Source: an uncultured Christensenella sp. (lineage in GTDB: Bacteria; Bacillota; Clostridia; Christensenellales; Borkfalkiaceae). Taken from it: a DNA stretch of 64,000 bases. The notes under the pieces are model-generated. The model was given only the letters and a program-made list of their open reading frames with translations. It did not search any database and was not told the DNA's origin. The stretch spans positions 62,001 to 126,000 of the forward strand of contig CAJUME010000015.1 in the NCBI GenBank assembly GCA_910587015.1, written 5' to 3'. The position numbers and the translations under genes were made by a program. Of the stretch, positions 49,637-57,337 are shown one piece after another (the first letter of the stretch is position 1; each line of letters begins with the position of its first letter).

Positions 49637-50392
49637 TTAAATTTTAATGCATTTTAACAAATTTTCATTTTTTTCACAAATTCCGTCTTTTTCAAGCAAA
49701 ATCACATATTCCATATTTTTATCCTTAAAAACAGGTGCATTTGTAAGCTTTTTCGGCGCAAGTCCTACAGATGCAGAAAAATTACAGATTTTCTCAATTA
49801 TGCTTTTATGAATTTTGCCGTCGCGGACAATTCCGTTCTTTCCCACCCTTCTGCTCTCGCATTCGAACTGCGGTTTTATAAGCGCAAGCACATGCCTTCC
49901 GCTGTCCAAAAGTCTTGCCACTGCGCCGAGGATATACGTTAAGGAAATAAAGCTTACGTCTATAACAACGCCGTCAATCTTTTCCGCAAACATTTCCGCA
50001 TACAAATTTCTTGCGTTGAAATTGTCAATGACTATAATATTTTTATTTTTTAGGCTGTTATCCAGCTGACTTTCGCCAACGTCTATACAATAGACCTTTT
50101 TTGCACCGTTTTGCAACAGACAGTCGGTAAACCCGCCCGTGCTTGCACCCACGTCGGCAAAAATTTTGCCGTTAACGTCAAATCCAAAGTCCTTCAGCGC
50201 CTTTGACAGCTTATAGCCGCCTGCGGAAACGTAGCTCTCCTCAGCCTCGAAAAACTCGATTTTATCGTCTGCCTTTACCTCGTATGCAGTAGAAACCGCC
50301 TTGCCGTTCACCAAAACAAGTTTATTTTCTATCGCTTTGGAAGCTTTGTTGCGCGAACCGTACCTTTCCGCAAGAAATTTATCAATTCTCAT
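49637..50392 (-). CDS. tlyA: TlyA family rRNA (cytidine-2'-O)-methyltransferase
   Basis: 251 residues. An N-terminal S4 domain (MRIDKFLAERYGSRNKASKA) is joined to an FtsJ/RrmJ-like SAM-binding domain: FADVGASTGGFTDCLLQNGAKKVYCIDVGESQL (motif I) and VIDVSFISLTYIL; LALIKPQFEC is the catalytic motif. It methylates 16S C1409 and/or 23S C1920 ribose and determines capreomycin sensitivity in mycobacteria. It overlaps the end of dxs by 11 bp, typical for the dxs-tlyA pair. Confidence 0.93.
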   Translation of the reverse strand: MRIDKFLAERYGSRNKASKAIENKLVLVNGKAVSTAYEVKADDKIEFFEAEESYVSAGGYKLSKALKDFGFDVNGKIFADVGASTGGFTDCLLQNGAKKVYCIDVGESQLDNSLKNKNIIVIDNFNARNLYAEMFAEKIDGVVIDVSFISLTYILGAVARLLDSGRHVLALIKPQFECESRRVGKNGIVRDGKIHKSIIEKICNFSASVGLAPKKLTNAPVFKDKNMEYVILLEKDGICEKNENLLKCIKI

Positions 50393-52115
50393 TCGATTTA
50401 ATATAGTTTACGATAGCCTCGCCGCTTACTCCGAATTCGGTCATAAGCTCCGTAACGCCGCCATGCGGAATAAACCCGTCCGCATAGGCAAAATTTTTGA
50501 TAAGCTTTTTATCGCCGCTGAAATACACGTCTATCAGCGAGCCGAACCCGCCGAGGAGCATATTATCCTCAACGGTAATTATAAATTTTTCCTTCAAGCT
50601 ATCCAAAAGCGCGCTATCCAAGGGCTTTACAAACCGCGCGTTGATTACGGAAACGGCAATTCCGTCCGCCGCAAGCGCTTCCGCGGCGGCAATGCCGAGC
50701 GTTACCGCGCGTTCCCCGCAAGCAATAATAACGTATTTGCCATCGGCTTCAATAAGCTTTTCCCACTTGCCTGCTACTATTTCCGACTGAACCTCGAAAA
50801 TTCGCTTGCCCTCTCTGGGATAGCGTATTGCAAGCGGAGCATTGAAATTTGCGCTGAATTCAAGCATTTTTTCAAATTCCTTTATGTCCTTGGGCACGGC
50901 TATTGTAAGATTGGGAATAAAGCTTAAAAATGATAAATCGAACACGCCCTGATGCGTTTCGCCGTCCGCGCCCGATATTCCCGCACGGTCAATGCATAGC
51001 GTAACGGGCAAATTCTGCTCGCAAATATCCAGAACAATTTCGTCAAAGGAGCGCTGTAAAAAGGTGGAATAAACCGCATAATAGGGCTTTAAGCCCTCGG
51101 TTGCCATAGAGGCGCACAAAATTGTAGCGTGCTCCTCGCATATTCCCACGTCTACGGAACGCCGAGGATACTGTTCGAAAAAGCCGCCAAGTCCGAGCGA
51201 GGAGGTCATTGCTGCGGTAACCGCAACAATTCTGTTATCGTTTTTGGCAAGTCTTGAAAGAGTTCTGCCCAAAACGGCGGAATACTCCTCCTTAACCTCT
51301 TCGGAGTTTTTTATCGAAATGCCGTGCGTCGCTTCGGGATTTTCCTCGCAAAAGGCATAGCCCTTGCCCTTCTTTGTAATGACGTGCAAAATTACCGACT
51401 GCGTTTTTAAGCGCGCCTTTACCTCCGTCAGCTTTTCTATCATTGCTTCGAGGTTGTTGCCGTCGTAAACGCCGTCGTATGCAAAGCCGAACCTTTCGAA
51501 AATCTTTGCGTGTTTATCCTTTTTCTGCTTATGCGTTATATCCTCGCTTAAAATTTCAAGGTACTCGTGCATACTGCCGACAGTCGGCGCAATAGACATT
51601 CCGTTATCGTTCAAAATAAGCAAAACGTTGGTATTTAACAGTCGAAGACTGTTAAAAGCCTCGTAAACAAGCCCGTTATTGAACGAGCCGTCGCCGATTA
51701 CAGCAATAACAGAAAATTTTTCGCCCTTTATATCCCGAGCCTTGGCAATGCCCAGCGCGGCGGAAACAGACGTACCCGCATGCCCTGTATCGTAGCAGTC
51801 GAACCGACTTTCTGCGCGTTTAGGAAAGCCCGAAAGCCCGCCCTTCTGCCGTATAGTAGAAAAGTCCCCGCATCTTCCCGACAGTAATTTATGCGTGTAG
51901 CACTGGTGCCCCACGTCGAAAACCACTTTATCCTCGGGAAAATCGAAGACGTAATGTAGCGCAACGGTCAGCTCGACCATACCGAGGTTAGAGGAAAGGT
52001 GCCCGCCGCTTTTTAAAACGGTTTGGGTAATCTTCTCCCTCGCCTCCTCGCAAAGAGCCAACAGCTCTTTAAGGGTCATTTGCTTTATCTGCGCCTGAGT
52101 TATATTTTCAAGCAT
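50382..52115 (-). CDS. dxs: 1-deoxy-D-xylulose-5-phosphate synthase
   Basis: 577 residues. The thiamine-diphosphate part has HLSSNLGMVELTVALHYVF, DVGHQCYTHKLL, SRFDCYDTGHAGTS and the GDGSFNNGLVYEAFN motif (about 146-160). The transketolase-like pyrimidine domain contains DVGICEEHATILCASMATEG and DRAGISGADGETHQG; the C-terminal domain follows from about 450. It is slightly shorter than the usual 620 residues because the linker between the domains is compact. It makes DXP, the first committed step of the MEP isoprenoid pathway. It lies next to the OLE RNA/OapA unit and ispA, so isoprenoid genes flank the RNA. Confidence 0.95.
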   Translation of the reverse strand: MLENITQAQIKQMTLKELLALCEEAREKITQTVLKSGGHLSSNLGMVELTVALHYVFDFPEDKVVFDVGHQCYTHKLLSGRCGDFSTIRQKGGLSGFPKRAESRFDCYDTGHAGTSVSAALGIAKARDIKGEKFSVIAVIGDGSFNNGLVYEAFNSLRLLNTNVLLILNDNGMSIAPTVGSMHEYLEILSEDITHKQKKDKHAKIFERFGFAYDGVYDGNNLEAMIEKLTEVKARLKTQSVILHVITKKGKGYAFCEENPEATHGISIKNSEEVKEEYSAVLGRTLSRLAKNDNRIVAVTAAMTSSLGLGGFFEQYPRRSVDVGICEEHATILCASMATEGLKPYYAVYSTFLQRSFDEIVLDICEQNLPVTLCIDRAGISGADGETHQGVFDLSFLSFIPNLTIAVPKDIKEFEKMLEFSANFNAPLAIRYPREGKRIFEVQSEIVAGKWEKLIEADGKYVIIACGERAVTLGIAAAEALAADGIAVSVINARFVKPLDSALLDSLKEKFIITVEDNMLLGGFGSLIDVYFSGDKKLIKNFAYADGFIPHGGVTELMTEFGVSGEAIVNYIKSNEN

Positions 52116-52798
52116 TATTTCTCTCTTTTAAAAAGGGTTGTGAATTTGGCAAAGCCGAAAACAATCTGCTTGTTGAAGGTTACCGCAATATGCTTGCAAA
52201 TTGCTTTACCGCCCACGGTAAGCGCGCCGATAACAGCGCTTACGCCGATTGACGCAATAAGCTCTACCGTAGAGCCCCCGCCTAAAGCAATGCTTACGGC
52301 AAGCGCCGCACCCGCCGCACCGCTGACAATGCCGCATATATCGCCTATAACATCGGCAAATATGCTTGAAAGCTTGCTTGCATTGCGGCAAAATACAACG
52401 GCGCGCTTTGCGCCCTTGATTTTGTTTGAGGCCATTGAATGGAATGCCGCTGTATCGCAGGACATTATCGCGTTTGCAAGCACGTCGCAACCGATATTAA
52501 GCACCAAAAGAACAATAAGCACCACCACGCATATAATCGCGGCGCTGTTTTTTATTACCACTTCTGTAAGAAAGCTGAATAAAACAGTTAGCGCAAAGGA
52601 CATAAAAAGTACGCTTATGCCCCATACAAGCCATGCATATTTATGCTTTTTTTTGCTTTTCAGCTTCTTTTTTGCTTTTTTTGCGGCGGCTTTATCAGCC
52701 TTCGCTTGTTGACCTTGGCTACTTGGGGGAACTTCTGCAGTATCCCCGCCGCTTAAATTGTTAGAATTTGTCTGAGTTGGTTGATAATCGTTGTCCAT
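52115..52798 (-). CDS. oapA: OapA-like membrane protein (OLE RNA-associated)
   Basis: 227 residues from ATG 52798 (an ATG at 52807 adds 3; neither has a clear ribosome site). The first 55 residues are disordered and end in a strongly basic Lys-rich stretch (ADKAAAKKAKKKLKSKKKHK) suited to RNA contact. About four hydrophobic segments follow (57-80, 88-110, 150-176, 183-203), with a D-V-I-G-D at 152-156 that fits the DxxxD motif known for OapA. The gene lies directly behind the approximately 590-nt OLE RNA and before dxs, exactly where OapA is encoded in Bacillus halodurans. It would anchor OLE RNA at the membrane. The assignment rests on position, topology and this motif. Confidence 0.72.
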   Translation of the reverse strand: MDNDYQPTQTNSNNLSGGDTAEVPPSSQGQQAKADKAAAKKAKKKLKSKKKHKYAWLVWGISVLFMSFALTVLFSFLTEVVIKNSAAIICVVVLIVLLVLNIGCDVLANAIMSCDTAAFHSMASNKIKGAKRAVVFCRNASKLSSIFADVIGDICGIVSGAAGAALAVSIALGGGSTVELIASIGVSAVIGALTVGGKAICKHIAVTFNKQIVFGFAKFTTLFKREK

Positions 52799-52814
52799 AA
52801 CATTCAAATTAAAA

Positions 52815-52833
52815 TACGCACATTCCGTGCGTA
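52815..52833 (-). terminator. Hairpin at the 3' end of OLE RNA
   Basis: TACGCAC (52815-52821) and GTGCGTA (52827-52833) form a 7-bp stem followed on the minus strand by TTTTAATTT. It lies 8-17 nt ahead of the oapA start codons, so much of the OLE transcript may end here with read-through needed for oapA. Confidence 0.65.
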
Positions 52834-53404
52834 AACAAAAAACTATATAGTGGTTTATATTAAATAAACTTTGCGGCTTAGGTTCGGAAGGATTTCCCCC
52901 ACATCCACTTCCCGTCGCCGAAGAAGCAGTTTCCTTTTAAGGACATGAACGCTTGAAAAAGCATATCCGAATTGCCACTTAGTCCACACCGTAATCTCTA
53001 ATATAAAGACAGTCTAGAAGCTTTCCTTGACAATTTTTACTGAGCTAATCCTCTTTTGCAAACAACAATTTCAAACAGCAATAGGCTCCGCCGTCCGGCC
53101 GAACGGCAAAAGCCGTGGGTCTGTTATCCGCTGCATTCACTCAAGGCAGGCTACTCTGTACCAAGCTTTCGCCTGATAGCAGGTTTAATCCGTCAAAAAT
53201 AATTTTTGACGACCTCCACGGTGAATGGGGTTGGCTACGGTATGCCGTTACCTAGCTCCCATACACCTTTACTCCCAGCATTCACCCACTTTTGGCAAAG
53301 CAAGCAAACACCAGAAACTTCATCGATATGCCCTTTAACGGTATTTTACCCCCGTCTTCGGAACAATAAAAATTGACTAGAATACTGCACCACTATATTC
53401 AGTT
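52815..53404 (-). ncRNA. ole: OLE RNA (ornate, large, extremophilic RNA)
   Basis: The 638-bp gap between oapA and ispA contains no protein frame but a strong promoter on the minus strand, GC-rich complementary segments (for example GCCGT/ACGGC around 53091-53108 and a CGTCAAAAAT-type palindrome at 53191-53211) and a terminator-like hairpin at 52815-52833. The implied transcript is about 590 nt, the size of OLE RNA (about 600 nt). OLE genes are known to lie among folD, xse, ispA, dxs, tlyA, argR and recN genes next to oapA, and that is the order here. OLE-OapA forms a membrane ribonucleoprotein with roles in Mg2+, alcohol and cold stress. I could not align it to the consensus from memory. Confidence 0.78.
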
Positions 53405-53410
53405 TATCAC

Positions 53411-53439
53411 ATTATAACATAATTAATGTTACAAGTCAA
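53411..53439 (-). promoter_or_regulatory. Promoter of the OLE RNA gene
   Basis: On the minus strand TTGACT (53439-53434), a 17-bp spacer and TATAAT (53416-53411) lie immediately downstream of the ispA stop (53447). Expected start is near 53404. This is one of the strongest promoter matches in the window and gives OLE its own transcription. Confidence 0.8.
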
Positions 53440-53446
53440 CATTTTT

Positions 53447-54322
53447 TCAGTGTTTTCTTCCGCGCACGCTGTCTATAAGGCTCAGAAGAAAACCGTTATC
53501 GCCGCCGATGCCCTCAATTATGCCGCGGCAGCGTTCCGCAAGCACATCCGCCATAAGCTTACTGCCGTCAAGCCCGTGAATGCTTACCGAGGAATATTTA
53601 CCTTCCTTTTTGTCCTTCCCTATGCTTTTGCCGAGCGTGTCGAAATCTCCCTCAACGTCTAAAATATCATCGGTAATCTGGAAAAGACAACCCAAATCCC
53701 GCCCGAATGCTTTAAGCTCTGCAAAGCATTTGCCGCCGCACAGAATGCTGGGCACGACTATCGGCGCGGTAATAAGCTTCGCCGTCTTGTTTTCCATAAT
53801 AAAATTTAGCGTGGGCTCGTTAAAGCTTGTATCGTTTTCGTGCAAAAGGTCGGCTGACTGCCCCGCAATCATTCCGTAAATGCCCGCGCAGTCGCAGATA
53901 AACTCTGCCGCGGCAACGTATTGCGCGCCCTTTCGGCACTCCCTTAACAGCACGGAATAGGCGGTATTTAACAAGCCGTCGCCCGCAAGCACTGCGTTGC
54001 CAGTGCCGAAAATTATGTGGTTTGACGGTCTGCCGCGGCGAAAATCGTCGTTATCCATTTCGGGCAAATCGTCATGTATCAGCGAATAGGTATGAATAAG
54101 CTCGGTTGCAAGAGCGAAATTATGCAATTCCTCCCGCTTTACACCGAGCAAATCGCCGATGGCAAAGGCAAGCACGGGGCGCAGACGCTTGCCGCCGAGC
54201 TCAAGGCTGTATCTTAAGCTTTTATTTAAAATTTCTGGACGGCAATTAAGATTTTCGCAAAATTTATTTAAAATACTGTTGAATTCTTTAAGATATTCAT
54301 CGTATTTTTCGTTGAAATTCAA
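53447..54322 (-). CDS. ispA: Polyprenyl (farnesyl/geranyl) diphosphate synthase
   Basis: 291 residues from TTG 54322, whose AAGGAG ribosome site is 6 nt upstream and which overlaps the folD stop as TTGA; the longer reading to 54421 lies inside folD. First aspartate-rich motif is LIHDDLPEMDNDDFRRG (DDxxxxD, near 85), the second is FQITDDILDVEGD (DDxxD, near 215), and GGKRLRP is near the start. The pattern is that of the bacterial short-chain synthases making FPP. It stands upstream of the OLE RNA and lacks the xseA-xseB genes that normally separate it from nusB/folD. Confidence 0.93.
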   Translation of the reverse strand: MNFNEKYDEYLKEFNSILNKFCENLNCRPEILNKSLRYSLELGGKRLRPVLAFAIGDLLGVKREELHNFALATELIHTYSLIHDDLPEMDNDDFRRGRPSNHIIFGTGNAVLAGDGLLNTAYSVLLRECRKGAQYVAAAEFICDCAGIYGMIAGQSADLLHENDTSFNEPTLNFIMENKTAKLITAPIVVPSILCGGKCFAELKAFGRDLGCLFQITDDILDVEGDFDTLGKSIGKDKKEGKYSSVSIHGLDGSKLMADVLAERCRGIIEGIGGDNGFLLSLIDSVRGRKH

Positions 54323-55173
54323 AGCTTTCTCCTTAAAACCGCTGCTTGAAGCGTGTTGTGCATAAGCATTGTTATCGTCATAGGCCCCACTCCGCCGGGG
54401 ACGGGAGTTATATACGAGCATTTATCCCTGACGTTTTCAAAATCCACGTCGCCGCAAAGTTTGCCGTTTTCATCGCGGTTCATACCCACATCGATTACCA
54501 CCGCGCCCTGCTTAACCATATCCGCGGTAATAAATTTGGCTTTGCCGATTGCCGCAACCAAAATATCCGCGTTAAGGCATTCCCCGCGCAGATTTTTTGT
54601 TCTGCTGTGGCAAACCGTCACTGTCGCGTTTGCATTAAGCAAAAGCATTGCCATAGGCTTGCCGACTATGTTCGACCGCCCCACAACAACCGCGTGCTTG
54701 CCTGAAATTTCTATATTGTAATGCCTCAGCATTTCCATTACGCCGTTGGGCGTGCAAGCCACAATGCTTTCCTTACCCGTGCACAGCTTGCCCACGTTTT
54801 CAGCCGAAAAGCCGTCCACGTCCTTCTGTGCGGGGATAAGCCTTAACATTTCGTCCGCGTTTATATGCGGCGGCAACGGCAGCTGAACAAGTATTCCGTC
54901 CACATTGTCATCGTCCGCCAACGCTTTTATATGCTTTGCCAGCTCCGACTGCGGAATATCCTCTGGATAGCAGTAATTCTGCGATTTTATGCCAACCTCT
55001 CCGCACGCCTTTATTTTATTGCGGACGTAAACCTGCGATGCGGCGTTATTGCCCGCCATAACCACGGCAAGCCCTATTTCGCGTCCGTATTTCAGTTTAT
55101 ATTCGTCAATGCGCTGTTTGATTTCCGACCGCATTTGCGCGGCAAGACCTTTTCCATCAATTAAAGCGTGCAT
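54319..55173 (-). CDS. folD: Bifunctional methylenetetrahydrofolate dehydrogenase/cyclohydrolase
   Basis: 284 residues from ATG 55173. Catalytic regions are the SQVYVRNKIKACGEVGI helix (Lys of the YxxxK motif), the GILVQLPLPPHI loop, PQKDVDGF, and the NADP-binding VVGRSNIVGKPMAMLLL, ending with TPVPGGVGPMTITMLM. It interconverts 5,10-methylene-, methenyl- and 10-formyl-THF. It begins 2 nt after the nusB stop and its own stop overlaps the TTG start of ispA. That links one-carbon and isoprenoid genes in one transcript. Confidence 0.96.
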   Translation of the reverse strand: MHALIDGKGLAAQMRSEIKQRIDEYKLKYGREIGLAVVMAGNNAASQVYVRNKIKACGEVGIKSQNYCYPEDIPQSELAKHIKALADDDNVDGILVQLPLPPHINADEMLRLIPAQKDVDGFSAENVGKLCTGKESIVACTPNGVMEMLRHYNIEISGKHAVVVGRSNIVGKPMAMLLLNANATVTVCHSRTKNLRGECLNADILVAAIGKAKFITADMVKQGAVVIDVGMNRDENGKLCGDVDFENVRDKCSYITPVPGGVGPMTITMLMHNTLQAAVLRRKL

Positions 55174-55175
55174 AT

Positions 55176-55568
55176 TCAACCCTTTGCCGCCTCGGCAAGT
55201 ATTCCGCTGATAAACGTTGCGCTTTTCGGCGAGGAATATTTCGAAGCGAGATTTGCCGCCTCGTTAATGGAAACGGCGGCGGGAATATCGTCAAAATATT
55301 TAATCTCCGCAAGCGCGACAAGCAACAGACTTATATCCGCGGGGAAAAGACGGCTTTCCGGAAAGGAATGCGAAATACCGTCAATAAGCGCGCCGAAATC
55401 CCTTTCGTTTTCACCTATTACCGACAAAAGTCTGTCGGCGTAAGCAATATCGCTTTCCGTCAGCTTTTCTTTTTTATAAAGCGCGTTTTTCAGTCCGTTA
55501 TCTATGCCATCGGAAAAGCGCGACGCAAAAATCACTTCAAAAACCACTTCTCTTGCTTTTGTTCTCAT
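55176..55568 (-). CDS. nusB: Transcription antitermination factor NusB
   Basis: 130 residues, all-helical. REVVFEVIFASRF is the N-terminal arginine-rich RNA-binding helix, and SLLLVALAEIKYFDDIPAAVSINEAANLASKYSSPKSATFISGIL is the characteristic C-terminal half. It binds boxA RNA with S10 for rRNA antitermination. It lies between the asp23 gene and folD, standard in Firmicutes. Confidence 0.93.
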   Translation of the reverse strand: MRTKAREVVFEVIFASRFSDGIDNGLKNALYKKEKLTESDIAYADRLLSVIGENERDFGALIDGISHSFPESRLFPADISLLLVALAEIKYFDDIPAAVSINEAANLASKYSSPKSATFISGILAEAAKG

Positions 55569-55625
55569 TATGTACCTAACTGAAATTATACCCTTAAAAA
55601 ATTTAAGGGTATAATCGGAATTTAT

Positions 55626-55961
55626 TTATATTACGGAATTTTCAGGGAAATTAACGTCCTGAATGTGCACGTCTACCTTTGCAACCTTGTAGTTGGTCAT
55701 AGACTCTACATTGTGCTTGATAGCCTGCTGAATTTTAAACGCAAGCGAAGAAACATTAAAGGTTATATCCACCTTTACGCTTATATCGGCGTTTATTCCC
55801 TGCTTTTCAAAATTCAACTTAACGCCCTTATTCTTTGTGGATAAAAGCGAAACTCCTTCAACCTCGCTGACGGCAACGGCAACTATATCGCTGACTATAT
55901 TTGCGTTATAGGTTATTTTGCCCTTTTGCGTAGCCGTAGGATTATGCCTCATATGTGCCAT
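55626..55961 (-). CDS. Asp23/Gls24 family envelope stress protein
   Basis: 111 residues: GKITYNANIVSDIVAVAVSEVEGVSLLS near the start and VDITFNVSSLAFKIQQAIKHNVESMTNYKVAKVDVHIQDVNF in the second half. This is the Asp23/Gls24 (YqhY/AmaP-related) pattern. YqhY-type proteins are encoded between the acetyl-CoA carboxylase or spoIIIA genes and nusB in Bacillus and Clostridia, exactly the arrangement here, and YqhY affects fatty-acid synthesis and envelope homeostasis. There is a 57-bp AT-rich gap before nusB and a hairpin-rich leader upstream. Confidence 0.88.
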   Translation of the reverse strand: MAHMRHNPTATQKGKITYNANIVSDIVAVAVSEVEGVSLLSTKNKGVKLNFEKQGINADISVKVDITFNVSSLAFKIQQAIKHNVESMTNYKVAKVDVHIQDVNFPENSVI

Positions 55962-56066
55962 AATTTTTTCTCCTTTAAGCCGATGGTAAGCACAGCTTGG
56001 TTTATCATCGGCTATAGTATAACACTTATTTTAATATTTTGCAACATTTAAGCCCGATTATGTAAA

Positions 56067-56549
56067 TCAAACTTGCGAATATACGGGCAAAATTATTATG
56101 CTTCCGGGTGCAATGCCTACTTCGTCCTTAAGCATTGTGTAAATCTGCATAGCAGTGTTGTAGTCAAGCTCGTTGGAGTTAATGAATACGTTTACGTTAT
56201 CGGAATTCATGCCGATAGACACAACCGCGTCCGAAAAGCCGCGCGACTTGATAAGCGTTTCCAGAAGAAGCTCCTTTTCCATCATCTCGACTATTTTAAG
56301 CTTAAGGGCAACAGCTTCCTTATACTTGTCGCTGTCCTCCTCGTAAAGCGCGATGACCTTGTCGATTTCAAGCAGCTCTTCCGAGCGGGTCGAAGTTCTT
56401 TCCGTTCTGAAGGTGGTGAAGTAGTTGGACGTTGTCACCGCCTGACCGTTGGTTGACCTTGTGGTTGCAAGCAAAACGTTCAATACCGCTGTTATCGCAA
56501 GTAAAAGCACCAGTGAAGACATAATGATAATCTTTTTCTTCTTTGTCAT
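56067..56549 (-). CDS. spoIIIAH: Stage III sporulation protein AH
   Basis: 160 residues: one N-terminal transmembrane helix (about 7-27), a variable Ser/Thr-rich linker, then the YscJ/FliF-like ring-building motif domain (about 60-160) with ELLLETLIKSRGFSDAVVSIGMNSDNVNVFINS. The protein sits in the mother-cell membrane and forms the channel with SpoIIQ that joins mother cell and forespore. It is shorter than the Bacillus protein (218) because the linker is short. It is the last gene of the spoIIIA operon. Confidence 0.92.
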   Translation of the reverse strand: MTKKKKIIIMSSLVLLLAITAVLNVLLATTRSTNGQAVTTSNYFTTFRTERTSTRSEELLEIDKVIALYEEDSDKYKEAVALKLKIVEMMEKELLLETLIKSRGFSDAVVSIGMNSDNVNVFINSNELDYNTAMQIYTMLKDEVGIAPGSIIILPVYSQV

Positions 56550-56559
56550 AAATTTCTCC

Positions 56560-56919
56560 TTAAATATTCATTGAATATATAACTATAATATTTTTTTCAA
56601 CATTCAGCGCCGTGGACACGGCGTTTAATATATCGTTTCTGACGATTATGCTATTGGCGCCCTCGCATACGATTATAACGCCCGTAATTTCGTCCTTGCT
56701 TTCGTTTATCATAACATTTGTGGCGCCCACGCCCTCGATAGAGCTGAGTATTGCGGTCAGCTTTACCTCCGTTTCGCTCTGTTCGGTTACGGTAGGCTTT
56801 GTCGGCTCTTTATTGCCCCCTCTGCCCAGAAAGTAAATCGTACCGACAAGAACTATAATAAGTATCACGACTATAATTATTTTTTTGTTGTCGTTAACAA
56901 AGTTAAGTACTTTCCGCAT
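56560..56919 (-). CDS. spoIIIAG: Stage III sporulation protein AG
   Basis: 119 residues. A transmembrane helix (about 12-30) is followed by a ring-building motif domain with ETEVKLTAILSSIEGVGATNVMIN and SIIVRNDILNAVSTALNVEKNIIVIYSMN. It is a shortened SpoIIIAG (229 residues in Bacillus) lacking most of the insertion that builds the large cuff of the ring. The 5' end overlaps spoIIIAF by 17 bp. Confidence 0.88.
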   Translation of the reverse strand: MRKVLNFVNDNKKIIIVVILIIVLVGTIYFLGRGGNKEPTKPTVTEQSETEVKLTAILSSIEGVGATNVMINESKDEITGVIIVCEGANSIIVRNDILNAVSTALNVEKNIIVIYSMNI

Positions 56920-57337
56920 ATACTGTTATATTTATATAGCCCAGCTCCTGCAAATATTCATAAATTGCGTCAATTAATTTGCGGTTATTTTCCTTTATTA
57001 CTACCTCTGCCGTCTGCGCCTTGAACTCGCCGCCCGTATAGCCTATTTTTACCGCGCATTCGCAATCGGTTTCGAACTCCTCCTCCAAAAGCTTTTCCAG
57101 CTGCTCGCTCTGGTGGTCGGAATAAATTTGCTCTATATAGGTATAATCGACCTTGCTTTCGGAATTATCCGAGGAACCTATCTTAAAAATGCCCGTAAGC
57201 GGCTGAATAAGCACAAGAATGCATACAAGACGCATTATAAAGGTGATGCTTTTATTAAGTTTGCCCTCCGGCACAAGCAAAGAAACGATAACCGACAGAA
57301 AAATCGCCGCCGCCGCGCCCAATAAATAAGTTTTCAT
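56903..57337 (-). CDS. spoIIIAF: Stage III sporulation protein AF
   Basis: From ATG 57337, which overlaps the spoIIIAE stop by 4 bp (ATGA), the product is 144 residues; the longer reading starting at 57574 lies inside spoIIIAE. Two transmembrane helices occupy residues about 4-21 and 32-52, followed by a cytoplasmic ring-building motif domain (VDYTYIEQIYSDHQSEQLEKLLEEEFETDCECAVKI). It is a component of the feeding-tube channel across the engulfment membrane. Confidence 0.88.
   Translation of the reverse strand: MKTYLLGAAAAIFLSVIVSLLVPEGKLNKSITFIMRLVCILVLIQPLTGIFKIGSSDNSESKVDYTYIEQIYSDHQSEQLEKLLEEEFETDCECAVKIGYTGGEFKAQTAEVVIKENNRKLIDAIYEYLQELGYINITVYAEST

Noticed and set aside
52808..53446. 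RNase P RNA, tmRNA, SRP RNA or 6S RNA in the ispA-oapA gap
   Set aside because: Neither strand shows the RNase P core, a tmRNA tRNA-like end or SRP Alu motifs, and the synteny fits OLE RNA instead.
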